Assembly (NCBI GenBank): GCA_965367695.1
Contig: CBDUKB010000066.1
Coordinates: 1-14,015, forward strand
Reading direction: 5' to 3'
DNA length: 14,015 nt
Source: Putridiphycobacter sp965367695
GTDB lineage: Bacteria; Bacteroidota; Bacteroidia; Flavobacteriales_D; Crocinitomicaceae
Positions 1 to 6,827 of this stretch are shown one piece after another. Each line of letters starts with the position of its first letter. Position 1 is the stretch's first letter. Both the position numbers and the translations under genes were made by a program. The notes beneath the pieces were generated by a model. That model was not told the DNA's origin and did no database searches. It saw only the letters and a list, made by a program, of their open reading frames with translations.

Positions 1-1148
1 GCTAAAATTTCAGCTGTATCGGGAGATTCAATGTTTAATTGCAAGGCTTTTTCTAGGTGTAATTCAGCCTCCGCAAATCGTTCTAACTTATACAATGCTT
101 CTCCTATAACATGATGATAGTTATCGTTTTTCGGTTGTAATGAAATTGCTTTTTGGAAAAAACTAATTGCCTGAGCCGTTTTTCCATTCAAGTCCTTTAC
201 TATGCCTATTCCTACATAAGCATCCGCTAATTGAGGATTGAATTTTAAAGCATCTTTATAGCACTGTAATGCGCTGTCTAGGTCTCCAACCCTTTCATAC
301 GCTTCTCCCAAATAGCACAAGGCCAAATCATCTTCTTCGTCTATGGCAATACATTGTTTGTACGCTTCAATTGCTTTTGTGTATTCATCAATTTGCATAT
401 AGGTATTCCCCATATTAAAATAAGCGGAAGAAAAGTTTTCATTGATGATAATGGCATAGTCGTATGCCCACAATGCTTTTTCAATGTTTTTCTTTAAGAA
501 ATATATATTTCCTAAATTATACCAAGCAGTAAAAGAGTAGGGATGGTTGTCAATATATTGCTTGTAATAGTTAATACATTTATCAAAGTCCCCAATTCTT
601 TCATAACAATATGCTATTTCATAAATAGCGGATTCATTATCTGGTGAGATGATTAATAATTCTTCAAGCACCTTAATGGCCCCTTTGATGTCATTATTGT
701 TTTCGTACTCTAACGCCAAATCGAGCATGATGTCAATGGCTTCTTCATCTAGTCCACCATTTAATTTTTCAATGTCAATGGCTTTTTCGTAATATTTGAT
801 TGATTTTGAATGGTCGCGCAACTGACTAAATATAGATGCAATGGTTAAAAAGACTTCTGGATTGTCAGGGTCTAATTTTTCCAACTGTTGTAATATGAGT
901 AAACTTTCCTTCAGTTTACCAGTGGTAGAAAATAATTGCGCCTTTCTTAAATTAAAAAACAAAGCAGCAGGATGCAAATTAATGGCGAACTCTACTGCGT
1001 AAAGCGCTTTCTTAATTTTATTTTTTACAATGTAATGATCGATTATATCTTCTAAACTATCTGGCTCAAAATAGAATGAATCTCCATCTTTGACCATTTT
1101 TTCAAATCGATTTAATTCTAAGTCAAATTGCTCATCATCTTCTAACAT
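1..1148 (-). CDS. TPR-repeat protein, 3' end cut by window edge
   Basis: This is a soluble tetratricopeptide-repeat protein, presumably a protein-protein interaction scaffold; no partner can be named. The reading frame is open from an ATG at 1146-1148 to the left edge, giving about 382 codons without a stop. It begins MLEDDEQFDLELNRFEKMVK, which has no signal peptide or membrane segment, so it is probably cytoplasmic. From about residue 60 it is made of tandem 34-residue helical pairs with TPR spacing (for example AWYNLGNIYF, AYFNMGNTYM, ALCYLGEAYE, each followed by an A-x-x-x-Y-x-x-A-L/I pattern and an N/D-P-like turn). I estimate eight to ten repeats in the visible part. The acidic N-terminal leader followed by TPRs resembles a conserved Bacteroidota protein family of unknown role. 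The gene has its own likely promoter directly after the typA terminator, so it is probably transcribed separately from typA. The TPR fold is certain; the function is unknown. Confidence 0.9.
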   Translation of the reverse strand, partial: MLEDDEQFDLELNRFEKMVKDGDSFYFEPDSLEDIIDHYIVKNKIKKALYAVEFAINLHPAALFFNLRKAQLFSTTGKLKESLLILQQLEKLDPDNPEVFLTIASIFSQLRDHSKSIKYYEKAIDIEKLNGGLDEEAIDIMLDLALEYENNNDIKGAIKVLEELLIISPDNESAIYEIAYCYERIGDFDKCINYYKQYIDNHPYSFTAWYNLGNIYFLKKNIEKALWAYDYAIIINENFSSAYFNMGNTYMQIDEYTKAIEAYKQCIAIDEEDDLALCYLGEAYERVGDLDSALQCYKDALKFNPQLADAYVGIGIVKDLNGKTAQAISFFQKAISLQPKNDNYHHVIGEALYKLERFAEAELHLEKALQLNIESPDTAEIL

Positions 1149-1171
1149 ACTGAATTATTATAGTTGATACT

Positions 1172-1179
1172 CAAATATA
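1172..1179 (-). promoter_or_regulatory. -7 box (TAnnTTTG) for the TPR gene
   Basis: The minus strand reads TATATTTG, an exact match to the Bacteroidota -7 consensus TAnnTTTG. A near-consensus -33 element, TTA (consensus TTG), lies exactly 19 nt upstream at 1199-1201, inside the loop of the typA terminator. Transcription would begin near 1166, giving a leader of about 18 nt before the TPR start codon. This is a motif match only. Confidence 0.5.
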
Positions 1180-1184
1180 CTCAA

Positions 1185-1212
1185 AAAAGACGCCTGATTA
1201 AGGGCGTCTTTT
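1185..1212 (-). terminator. Rho-independent terminator after typA
   Basis: AAAAGACGCC (1185-1194) and GGCGTCTTTT (1203-1212) are a perfect 10-bp inverted repeat with an 8-nt loop. Read on the minus strand, 32 nt after the typA stop codon, the hairpin runs straight into TTTTTTGAG, the usual arrangement of an intrinsic terminator. The plus-strand side also ends in T-rich sequence, but no plus-strand gene arrives from the left, so the typA direction is the meaningful one. Confidence 0.85.
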
Positions 1213-1243
1213 AATTTTTTCAACACAGTTTTGAACATAAATA

Positions 1244-3037
1244 TTATTTACCTGATCTTTTTCTTTCGTGTTCTTTCAAGTAAATCTTTCTAAGTCTAAT
1301 GCTTTCAGGTGTCAACTCTACATATTCATCTTCTTGAATATATTCTAAAGCTTCCTCCAATGAAAACAATTTCGGTGGTACAATTCTTACTTTTGCATCC
1401 GTACCTGACTTTCTCATGTTTGTTAATTGCTTTGTTTTAGTAACGTTTACCACTAAATCATTGGCTTTACTATTTTCTCCAATTACTTGTCCTTCATAAA
1501 TAGGCATGTTCGGCTCAATAAAGAAACGACCCCTATCTTGTAGGTTGTTCAATGAGAAAGGAATACTGTTTCCGTTTTCCATAGAAATTAAAGATCCGTT
1601 GATACGACCAGGAATATCTCCTTTATAAGATTCGTATCCAACATACCTGTGTGTTACAACCGCTTCACCACCAGTTTGTGTCAACATAAAACTTCTCAAT
1701 CCAATAATTCCTCTTGATGGAATTTTGAATTTACAAATCATACGTTCACCTTTAGGCTCCATACTGATCATTTCACCTTTTCTTTTTGTTACTACGTCAA
1801 TGGCAGTTCCTGAAAAAGATTCTGGTAAATCAATAGTTAAATCTTCAATTGGCTCACATTTCTGTCCGTCAATTTCTTTGAAAATTACTTGAGGTTGTCC
1901 AACTTGAACTTCATATCCTTCTCTACGCATTGTTTCTAACAATACAGACAAGTGCATTACACCTCTACCAAAAACCATCCACTTATCAGCAGATGCAGTT
2001 TGACCTACTTTTAGTGCTAAGTTTTTTTCTAATTCTTTTTGTAATCTATCGTGAATGTGACGAGAAGTAACAAATTTTCCTTCTTTTCCAAAGAATGGTG
2101 AATCATTAATGGTAAACAACATACTCATTGTAGGTTCATCAATTGCAATTGATTTCAATGGCTCAGGGTTTTCAAAATCGCAAATAGAATCTCCAATTTC
2201 AAATCCTTCAATACCTGTTACTGCACAAATATCACCCGGTTGAACACTTTCAACTTTTCTTTTTTCAATACCGTCAAAAACAAATACTTCTTTAATTTTA
2301 TGCTTTTGCAAAGTACCATCTCTTTTTGAAAGCATGATATTTTGATTGGCAACTAAAGTTCCTCTTGTCAATCTTCCAATAGCAATTCTTCCGATAAATG
2401 AAGAGTAATCCAAAGAAGTAATCAACATTTGTGTATTTCCTGCTGGAATTACTTTAGGTGGAAAATATTCTAAAATTACATCTAAAATAGTATTGATATC
2501 AGTCGTTGGTTTTTTCCAATCTCTACTCATCCAACCATTTTTAGCTGAACCGTAAACTGTTTCAAAATCTAATTGTTCTTCAGTAGCATCTAATTCAAAC
2601 ATTAAATCAAATACTTTTTCATGTACTTCGTCAGGGGTACAATTGTCTTTATCAACTTTGTTAACTACCAATAAAGGTTTTAACCCTAATTCTAAAGCTT
2701 TTTGTAATACGAAACGAGTTTGTGGCATTGGACCTTCAAAGGCATCTACTAATAAGCAAACACCATCAGCCATATTTAATACCCTTTCTACCTCTCCTCC
2801 AAAATCGGAGTGACCAGGCGTATCAATTACATTAATTTTTGTGTCTTTATAAAATACAGATACGTTTTTCGAAGTAATGGTAATTCCACGTTCTCTCTCA
2901 AGATCGTTGCTATCCATTATTAAATCTCCACCGCTGGTTCCTTTAATAGGGTTTTTACCAGCTTCAATCATTTTATCAACCAAGGTAGTTTTTCCGTGAT
3001 CGACATGGGCAATAATGGCAATGTTTCTAATTTCCAT
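1244..3037 (-). CDS. typA: Ribosome-binding GTPase TypA/BipA
   Basis: TypA/BipA is a translational GTPase related to EF-G that binds the 70S ribosome. It is linked to 50S subunit assembly and to growth at low temperature and under stress. At 597 residues the protein has the normal family length. The GTPase motifs are all intact: G1 AHVDHGKT (10-17), switch I with ERERGITI (47-54), G3 DTPGH (72-76), G4 NKVD (126-129) and G5 SAK (164-166). EF-G-like domains II, III and V follow. The TypA-specific C-terminal domain is recognisable by KQLTNMRKSGTDAKVRIVPP and TPESIRLRKIYL near the end. The ATG start follows an A-rich stretch with no Shine-Dalgarno sequence. It lies 18 nt downstream of the helicase stop with no terminator or TAnnTTTG box between them, so the two genes are probably cotranscribed. 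The identification is secure. Confidence 0.97.
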   Translation of the reverse strand: MEIRNIAIIAHVDHGKTTLVDKMIEAGKNPIKGTSGGDLIMDSNDLERERGITITSKNVSVFYKDTKINVIDTPGHSDFGGEVERVLNMADGVCLLVDAFEGPMPQTRFVLQKALELGLKPLLVVNKVDKDNCTPDEVHEKVFDLMFELDATEEQLDFETVYGSAKNGWMSRDWKKPTTDINTILDVILEYFPPKVIPAGNTQMLITSLDYSSFIGRIAIGRLTRGTLVANQNIMLSKRDGTLQKHKIKEVFVFDGIEKRKVESVQPGDICAVTGIEGFEIGDSICDFENPEPLKSIAIDEPTMSMLFTINDSPFFGKEGKFVTSRHIHDRLQKELEKNLALKVGQTASADKWMVFGRGVMHLSVLLETMRREGYEVQVGQPQVIFKEIDGQKCEPIEDLTIDLPESFSGTAIDVVTKRKGEMISMEPKGERMICKFKIPSRGIIGLRSFMLTQTGGEAVVTHRYVGYESYKGDIPGRINGSLISMENGNSIPFSLNNLQDRGRFFIEPNMPIYEGQVIGENSKANDLVVNVTKTKQLTNMRKSGTDAKVRIVPPKLFSLEEALEYIQEDEYVELTPESIRLRKIYLKEHERKRSGK

Positions 3038-3055
3038 ATTATTTTTTATCTTTTA

Positions 3056-4849
3056 TTATCTATTATATGATCTTCTGCTTGAACTTCCGCCGCCACTTCT
3101 ACTTCCTCTGTCACGTCCTTTTCCGAATTCTCTTCTTGGTCCACCACTTGATCTAGAGCTTCTTCCGCTTCCGCTAGATTTAGCACCAGAATTGGTAACT
3201 TCTACATTCATTTCTTTTCCTTCAAAATCAACATTTTTTAAGGAGTCGATAATGGTAGATGTGTGTGAATTGTCTGCTTCAAAGAATGAGAAATTATTTA
3301 AGATATCGATTTTTCCAACATTGGTTTTCGATAAACCAGCATTGTCACAAACTAATCTTAACAAAGCACCATGGTTAAAACCATCTTTTTTACCCAAGTT
3401 GACAAAAAATCGTTGTTGGTTTGAGGTGTCGTAATTTCTTTCGCTTCTTTCACTTCTATCTCCTCTTTCGCCTCTATCTCTACCATTTCTTCTTCCACCA
3501 TCATCATCTCTAGCATTTCTGTCTTGACTTGCATTGATGTTTGATGCTTTTGAATAATAGTTTAAAAATCTATTAAATTCAGCTGAAACAAATTTTGTAA
3601 TGATTTCTTCTTTTGAAAAATCACCTAATTTTTCCATTACAGAAGGGATGTACTTTTCAATTTCTTTATCATTCACTTCAACTTCCGTGATTTTATCAAC
3701 TAAATGCAACAATTGTTTTTCACAAATAGCTCCTGGTGCTGGAATTTCTTGAAATGAAAACTTAGATTTGATAATGTTTTCAATACTTTTAATCTTTCTA
3801 CCTTCACGGGTATTGATTAAAGCAATTGAAATACCTTTTTTACCAGCCCTTGCTGTTCTTCCTGAACGGTGGGTATAGTTTTCAACATCTTCTGGTAATT
3901 GATAGTGAATTACGTGTGTAATATCATCTACATCAATTCCACGAGCAGCAACATCTGTCGCTACTAAAATTTGAAGGGTTTTATCTCTAAACTTCTCCAT
4001 TACTCTGTCACGTTGTGCTTGAGATAAATCTCCGTGTAAAGGTTCCGCATTGTAACCTTCTTTCATTAATTTATCAGCAACACTTGCAGTATCTCTTCTT
4101 GTACGACAGAAAATTAAACCATAAATATCAGGATTGAAATCAATGATTCTTTTTAATGCATTGTAACGATCTCTTTCTTTTACAGAATAGTAATGGTGTT
4201 CAATATTCTTATTGGTTTCGTTTTTTCCGCCTACCGTAATCTCAAATGGATCAGTCATGTAGTTTTTAGCAATTCTTGCCACATCTTTTGGCATGGTTGC
4301 AGAAAATAACCAAACTGACTTTTCTTTAGGTGTTACTTCTAAAATACTATCAATGTCTTCTTTGAAGCCCATGTTCAACATTTCATCAGCCTCATCTAAT
4401 ACAACTGTTTTAATTTTTGAAATGTTTACTTTTTTTCTTTTGATTAAATCAACCAATCTTCCTGGGGTTGCCACAACAATGTGTACACCTCTTTCAATTG
4501 TTTTAATTTGTTTGATGATATCAGTACCACCGTAAACAGCAGTAATTTTCATTCCTCTTACATTGGTTGCGTATTTTTCAATATCTTTTGAAATCTGCAA
4601 ACAAAGTTCTCTGGTTGGACAAATTACTAATCCTTGTACGTTTTTTGATGAAACATCAATTTGATTTAACATTGGTAAACCAAATGCAGCAGTTTTACCT
4701 GTTCCTGTTGATGCTAATCCAACTAAATCACTATCGTTCTCTAATAAATAAGGGATCGCTTGTTCTTGGATTGGGGTTGGACTTTCATAGCCCATTTCGG
4801 TAATTGAAGATAAAATATCCTCATTTAATCCTAATTCTTTAAATGTCAT
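3056..4849 (-). CDS. DEAD-box RNA helicase with DbpA/CsdA-type RNA-binding domain
   Basis: This is an ATP-dependent RNA helicase of the DEAD-box family, most like the DeaD/CsdA group that remodels rRNA during ribosome assembly and mRNA in the cold. Helicase domain 1 contains the Q motif (PTPIQ, 24-28), Walker A ASTGTGKT (46-53), PTREL (78-82), TPGR (128-131), DEAD (152-155) and SAT (183-185). Domain 2 contains HGDLSQ (272-277), ARGID (302-306) and HRSGRTARAG (327-336). After a helical segment there is an Arg/Asp/Glu/Gly-rich linker (about 442-477). It is followed by a DbpA/CsdA-type RNA-binding fold (about 479-552, starting RFFVNLGKKDGF) and a Gly/Ser/Arg-rich tail to residue 597. The tail probably adds non-specific RNA affinity. 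The gene has a strong promoter and a long leader that can fold, suggesting autogenous or cold-responsive control. It is the first gene of a unit with typA. The family is certain; the exact orthologue (deaD/csdA or other) is not, so I give no symbol. Confidence 0.93.
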   Translation of the reverse strand: MTFKELGLNEDILSSITEMGYESPTPIQEQAIPYLLENDSDLVGLASTGTGKTAAFGLPMLNQIDVSSKNVQGLVICPTRELCLQISKDIEKYATNVRGMKITAVYGGTDIIKQIKTIERGVHIVVATPGRLVDLIKRKKVNISKIKTVVLDEADEMLNMGFKEDIDSILEVTPKEKSVWLFSATMPKDVARIAKNYMTDPFEITVGGKNETNKNIEHHYYSVKERDRYNALKRIIDFNPDIYGLIFCRTRRDTASVADKLMKEGYNAEPLHGDLSQAQRDRVMEKFRDKTLQILVATDVAARGIDVDDITHVIHYQLPEDVENYTHRSGRTARAGKKGISIALINTREGRKIKSIENIIKSKFSFQEIPAPGAICEKQLLHLVDKITEVEVNDKEIEKYIPSVMEKLGDFSKEEIITKFVSAEFNRFLNYYSKASNINASQDRNARDDDGGRRNGRDRGERGDRSERSERNYDTSNQQRFFVNLGKKDGFNHGALLRLVCDNAGLSKTNVGKIDILNNFSFFEADNSHTSTIIDSLKNVDFEGKEMNVEVTNSGAKSSGSGRSSRSSGGPRREFGKGRDRGSRSGGGSSSRRSYNR

Positions 4850-4869
4850 AAATTCATTTTATTTTATTG

Positions 4870-4938
4870 CTCTAGTCAATTTTTGACCAGAGTTTCATAG
4901 CTATTTGTCAATGAAAATCAGTAAAATAAATGAAACTC
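4870..4938 (-). promoter_or_regulatory. Foldable leader element of the helicase mRNA
   Basis: Two inverted repeats lie in the leader of the helicase transcript. The downstream one pairs 4883-4892 with 4870-4879 (RNA CTCTGGTCAA, loop AAA, TTGACTAGAG), a 10-bp stem with one G-U pair. It ends 20 nt before the start codon. The upstream one pairs 4930-4938 with 4890-4898 (GAGTTTCAT with ATGAAACTC), 9 perfect base pairs around a 31-nt loop. The two stems share bases 4890-4892, so they cannot both form completely. The downstream stem is followed by CAATAAAATAAAAT rather than a U-run, so it is not a normal terminator. Control of translation or RNA stability is more likely. The repeats are seen directly; the regulatory role is inference. 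Confidence 0.45.
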
Positions 4939-5012
4939 AACTCCCTAGAATTTCTTCAATTAACCAACAACTACTCTCTTTAATTCGGCTCGTTTTTACG
5001 CCAAATTTTGCG

Positions 5013-5042
5013 CAAAGATACGTTAAACTGTTTAATTGACAA
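5013..5042 (-). promoter_or_regulatory. Consensus Bacteroidota promoter for helicase-typA
   Basis: On the minus strand TTG (5040-5042) is followed after exactly 19 nt by TATCTTTG (5013-5020). This matches both boxes and the spacing of the Bacteroidota housekeeping promoter (TTG-N19-TAnnTTTG) and is the best promoter match in the window. The transcript should start near 5006, leaving a leader of about 157 nt before the helicase ATG at 4849. Confidence 0.75.
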
Positions 5043-5045
5043 TAG

Positions 5046-5067
5046 AAAAGCTGTTTTTAACAGTTTT
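5046..5067 (-). terminator. Weak hairpin terminator after the glycosyltransferase
   Basis: CTGTT (5051-5055) and AACAG (5059-5063) form a 5-bp stem with a 3-nt loop directly after the glycosyltransferase stop codon. On the minus strand it is followed by C and then TTTT (5046-5049). The flanking A-run (5064-5067) could pair with this T-run around one bulged base. It sits just upstream of the -33 box of the helicase promoter, which fits an operon boundary, but the stem is short. Confidence 0.45.
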
Positions 5068-6209
5068 TAGTCTATAAGTGATTTTAATTCATGCACTAAA
5101 CTATCCGCTATTTTCTCCCACACAAATTGCTCTTTTACCAGTTTTAAGGATTGATTTTTGAAGGCTATCATTGCTTCAGGGGATAAGTTGATCATGTTTA
5201 TTAAGGCTTTCTGAATGCTTTCTGCAGAAGAGTCAGGAATGACAATGCCGTTTTGTTGAATCATCTTGGCAGTTGCACCTACATCCGTGCCAATAATAGC
5301 CAACCCATTTGCCATGGCTTCTAAAATCACTGTCGGCATGCCTTCGGCATAAGAAGGACAAACTAATACATCTGAATTGGATAAATGGGTATGGATTTTT
5401 TCTACTTCTTTGATTTCACCTAAATATTCAACTCCTTTATTTTGTAAGACCTGATTAACGGGAATGGGTCCTATAAACTTAAATGAGATTTTGAATGATT
5501 CAATATTGATCATATTTAATAAGGCTTGGGTCAATTCTTCTACGCCTTTCCTTCTCTCATTTCGGCCAATAAAAATAAATTTTACAGGCTGATGCTTACT
5601 ACTTATTTCTTTTCGAATCCATTTTGACTCAATACCATTTGACTGGTCCAGTATTTTTTGAGGAGCAATTCCCATCTTTAAAAGGATGTCGTCGATTTTT
5701 GCACCAAAGGAATAAACGTAATCGGCTTTTTTACACAAGCGTTTTACTAAGGGTCTCAACATGGCATGTTCGAGTTGCACTTTTGGATTGGCTGCTTTTT
5801 GAAACATCTCGAATCCATGAAAATTAACTAAAACTTTTGGTTTAATAGGCTGTTTAACAAATTCCCAACCTGTAAATCCTTGTGCGTACACAAAGTCAAA
5901 TTCATTAAGTCTATTTTTAAATTGCAAGTATATTGCTTTCGAATAGGCCTTGTTTTCTTTGATGTAATGACCAGGAAGTTTTCCTTTTGATAAAAAAGGA
6001 ATAAAATGAATTTCTAATGATGAATTTTGAGCTTCCGTAAAATGTTCGGTAACATTTTCTTTAAAAGTTGCTTGCCCAGTATAGCCGCAATGCACCAAGG
6101 TTACTTTAATATTTCTGTCCAAGAAAAGTCGAGCCAATATAATAGAATGCTTTTGCATGCCACCAGTTACGTAAGGAGTAATTCCGTCTGTTAGAAAAAG
6201 TAACTTCAT
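5067..6209 (-). CDS. Family 4 glycosyltransferase
   Basis: This is a GT-B fold, retaining nucleotide-sugar glycosyltransferase of family GT4. It probably adds a sugar to a surface polysaccharide, lipid or other acceptor at the cytoplasmic face of the membrane; donor and acceptor cannot be predicted. At 380 residues the length is typical. The N-terminal half has the acceptor-side signature LFLTDGITPYVTGGMQKHS with the GG loop at 16-17. The C-terminal half has the donor-binding segment FIFIGRNERRKG (211-222) and the E-x7-E element at E289 and E297 within CPSYAEGMPTVILEAMANG, followed by the G-T-D-V-G-A stretch. No membrane segment is seen. It is the last gene of the prfC unit: its ATG overlaps the stop of the upstream gene by four bases (ATGA), implying translational coupling. 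No other polysaccharide genes are nearby, so this is not a full biosynthesis cluster. Confidence 0.9.
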   Translation of the reverse strand: MKLLFLTDGITPYVTGGMQKHSIILARLFLDRNIKVTLVHCGYTGQATFKENVTEHFTEAQNSSLEIHFIPFLSKGKLPGHYIKENKAYSKAIYLQFKNRLNEFDFVYAQGFTGWEFVKQPIKPKVLVNFHGFEMFQKAANPKVQLEHAMLRPLVKRLCKKADYVYSFGAKIDDILLKMGIAPQKILDQSNGIESKWIRKEISSKHQPVKFIFIGRNERRKGVEELTQALLNMINIESFKISFKFIGPIPVNQVLQNKGVEYLGEIKEVEKIHTHLSNSDVLVCPSYAEGMPTVILEAMANGLAIIGTDVGATAKMIQQNGIVIPDSSAESIQKALINMINLSPEAMIAFKNQSLKLVKEQFVWEKIADSLVHELKSLID

Positions 6210-6823
6210 TTATTATTAGATGGTAAAGTGACGTTTAGTTTAAATTCTTGGTTGATATCGGTCATGATTCGCTCCATAAAAACCTGGTAATACCTGTTTA
6301 TTTCGACTTGATTTTCCTTATATACAGTAAATGCTTCATGCAAGTTATTAGTAAAAGGAATTCTTTGTTCGTATTTATAAAGTGTCAATTCAATTCCATC
6401 TTCATCAATGTATCTTGACAACCAGTCTTTCTCCATCATTTTAGAAAAAATATAATGAAATTTATTTGGAAAATGGTCTAGTTCACTTTTAGTTAATTTG
6501 TAAATACTTTGAATAAAGTCAGGCAAAGGAATGGGGGAGAAGGCATGCCAATTTAGACTGATGAAATGATCTAAAATAATATCGCTAGCTATATAAGATA
6601 TACGTTTCACGCCGCCTTCTTGAAAAATTTTCGCTACTGCTTGAATTTCTGCAGAAGAATCGGTGTAAGAATCAATGTATCTGTGAATGGCAACCCCTTT
6701 CATGATGTTTTGAGGAAGGTTGTCGAAGTTATTTAGGTCACCTTTAAAATGATCACCCCCAATGTTGCCAGGAATAAATTCTGGATTGTATTGGGTCAAT
6801 AAACAATGGCCTAAAAAATTCAT
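6206..6823 (-). CDS. AcpH-family (DUF479) phosphodiesterase
   Basis: The protein resembles acyl carrier protein phosphodiesterase (AcpH, DUF479/PF04336), which in Escherichia coli removes the 4'-phosphopantetheine arm from acyl carrier protein. It has 205 residues; E. coli AcpH has about 193. It opens with MNFLGH, the family start signature. Next come GNIGGDHFKG (19-28, with D24) and HRYIDSYTD (47-55), matching the conserved histidine and aspartate residues of this HD-like metal-dependent family. The rest is predicted helical, without a signal peptide. It starts four nt after the prfC stop and overlaps the glycosyltransferase start by four nt, so all three are almost certainly one transcript. 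Family membership is good. Activity on ACP in this organism is an inference, since many Bacteroidota members are untested, so I leave the symbol empty. Confidence 0.82.
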   Translation of the reverse strand: MNFLGHCLLTQYNPEFIPGNIGGDHFKGDLNNFDNLPQNIMKGVAIHRYIDSYTDSSAEIQAVAKIFQEGGVKRISYIASDIILDHFISLNWHAFSPIPLPDFIQSIYKLTKSELDHFPNKFHYIFSKMMEKDWLSRYIDEDGIELTLYKYEQRIPFTNNLHEAFTVYKENQVEINRYYQVFMERIMTDINQEFKLNVTLPSNNK

Positions 6824-6827
6824 ATTA

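Noticed and set aside
3015..3434. Plus-strand open frame with a Leu/Pro-rich translation opposite the helicase 3' end
   Set aside because: It is the complement of the helicase's Gly/Ser/Arg-rich tail and RNA-binding domain. Its low-complexity composition follows from those codons, and it has no independent signal.
1244..4849. The helicase and TypA both have exactly 597 residues
   Set aside because: The sequences are unrelated in fold and motif; the equal length is a coincidence.
4870..4892. Leader hairpin read as a transcription terminator or attenuator
   Set aside because: Neither strand has a convincing T-run after the stem (CAATAAAATAAAAT on the minus side, TTTCATAG on the plus side), so I keep it only as a possible translation or stability element.
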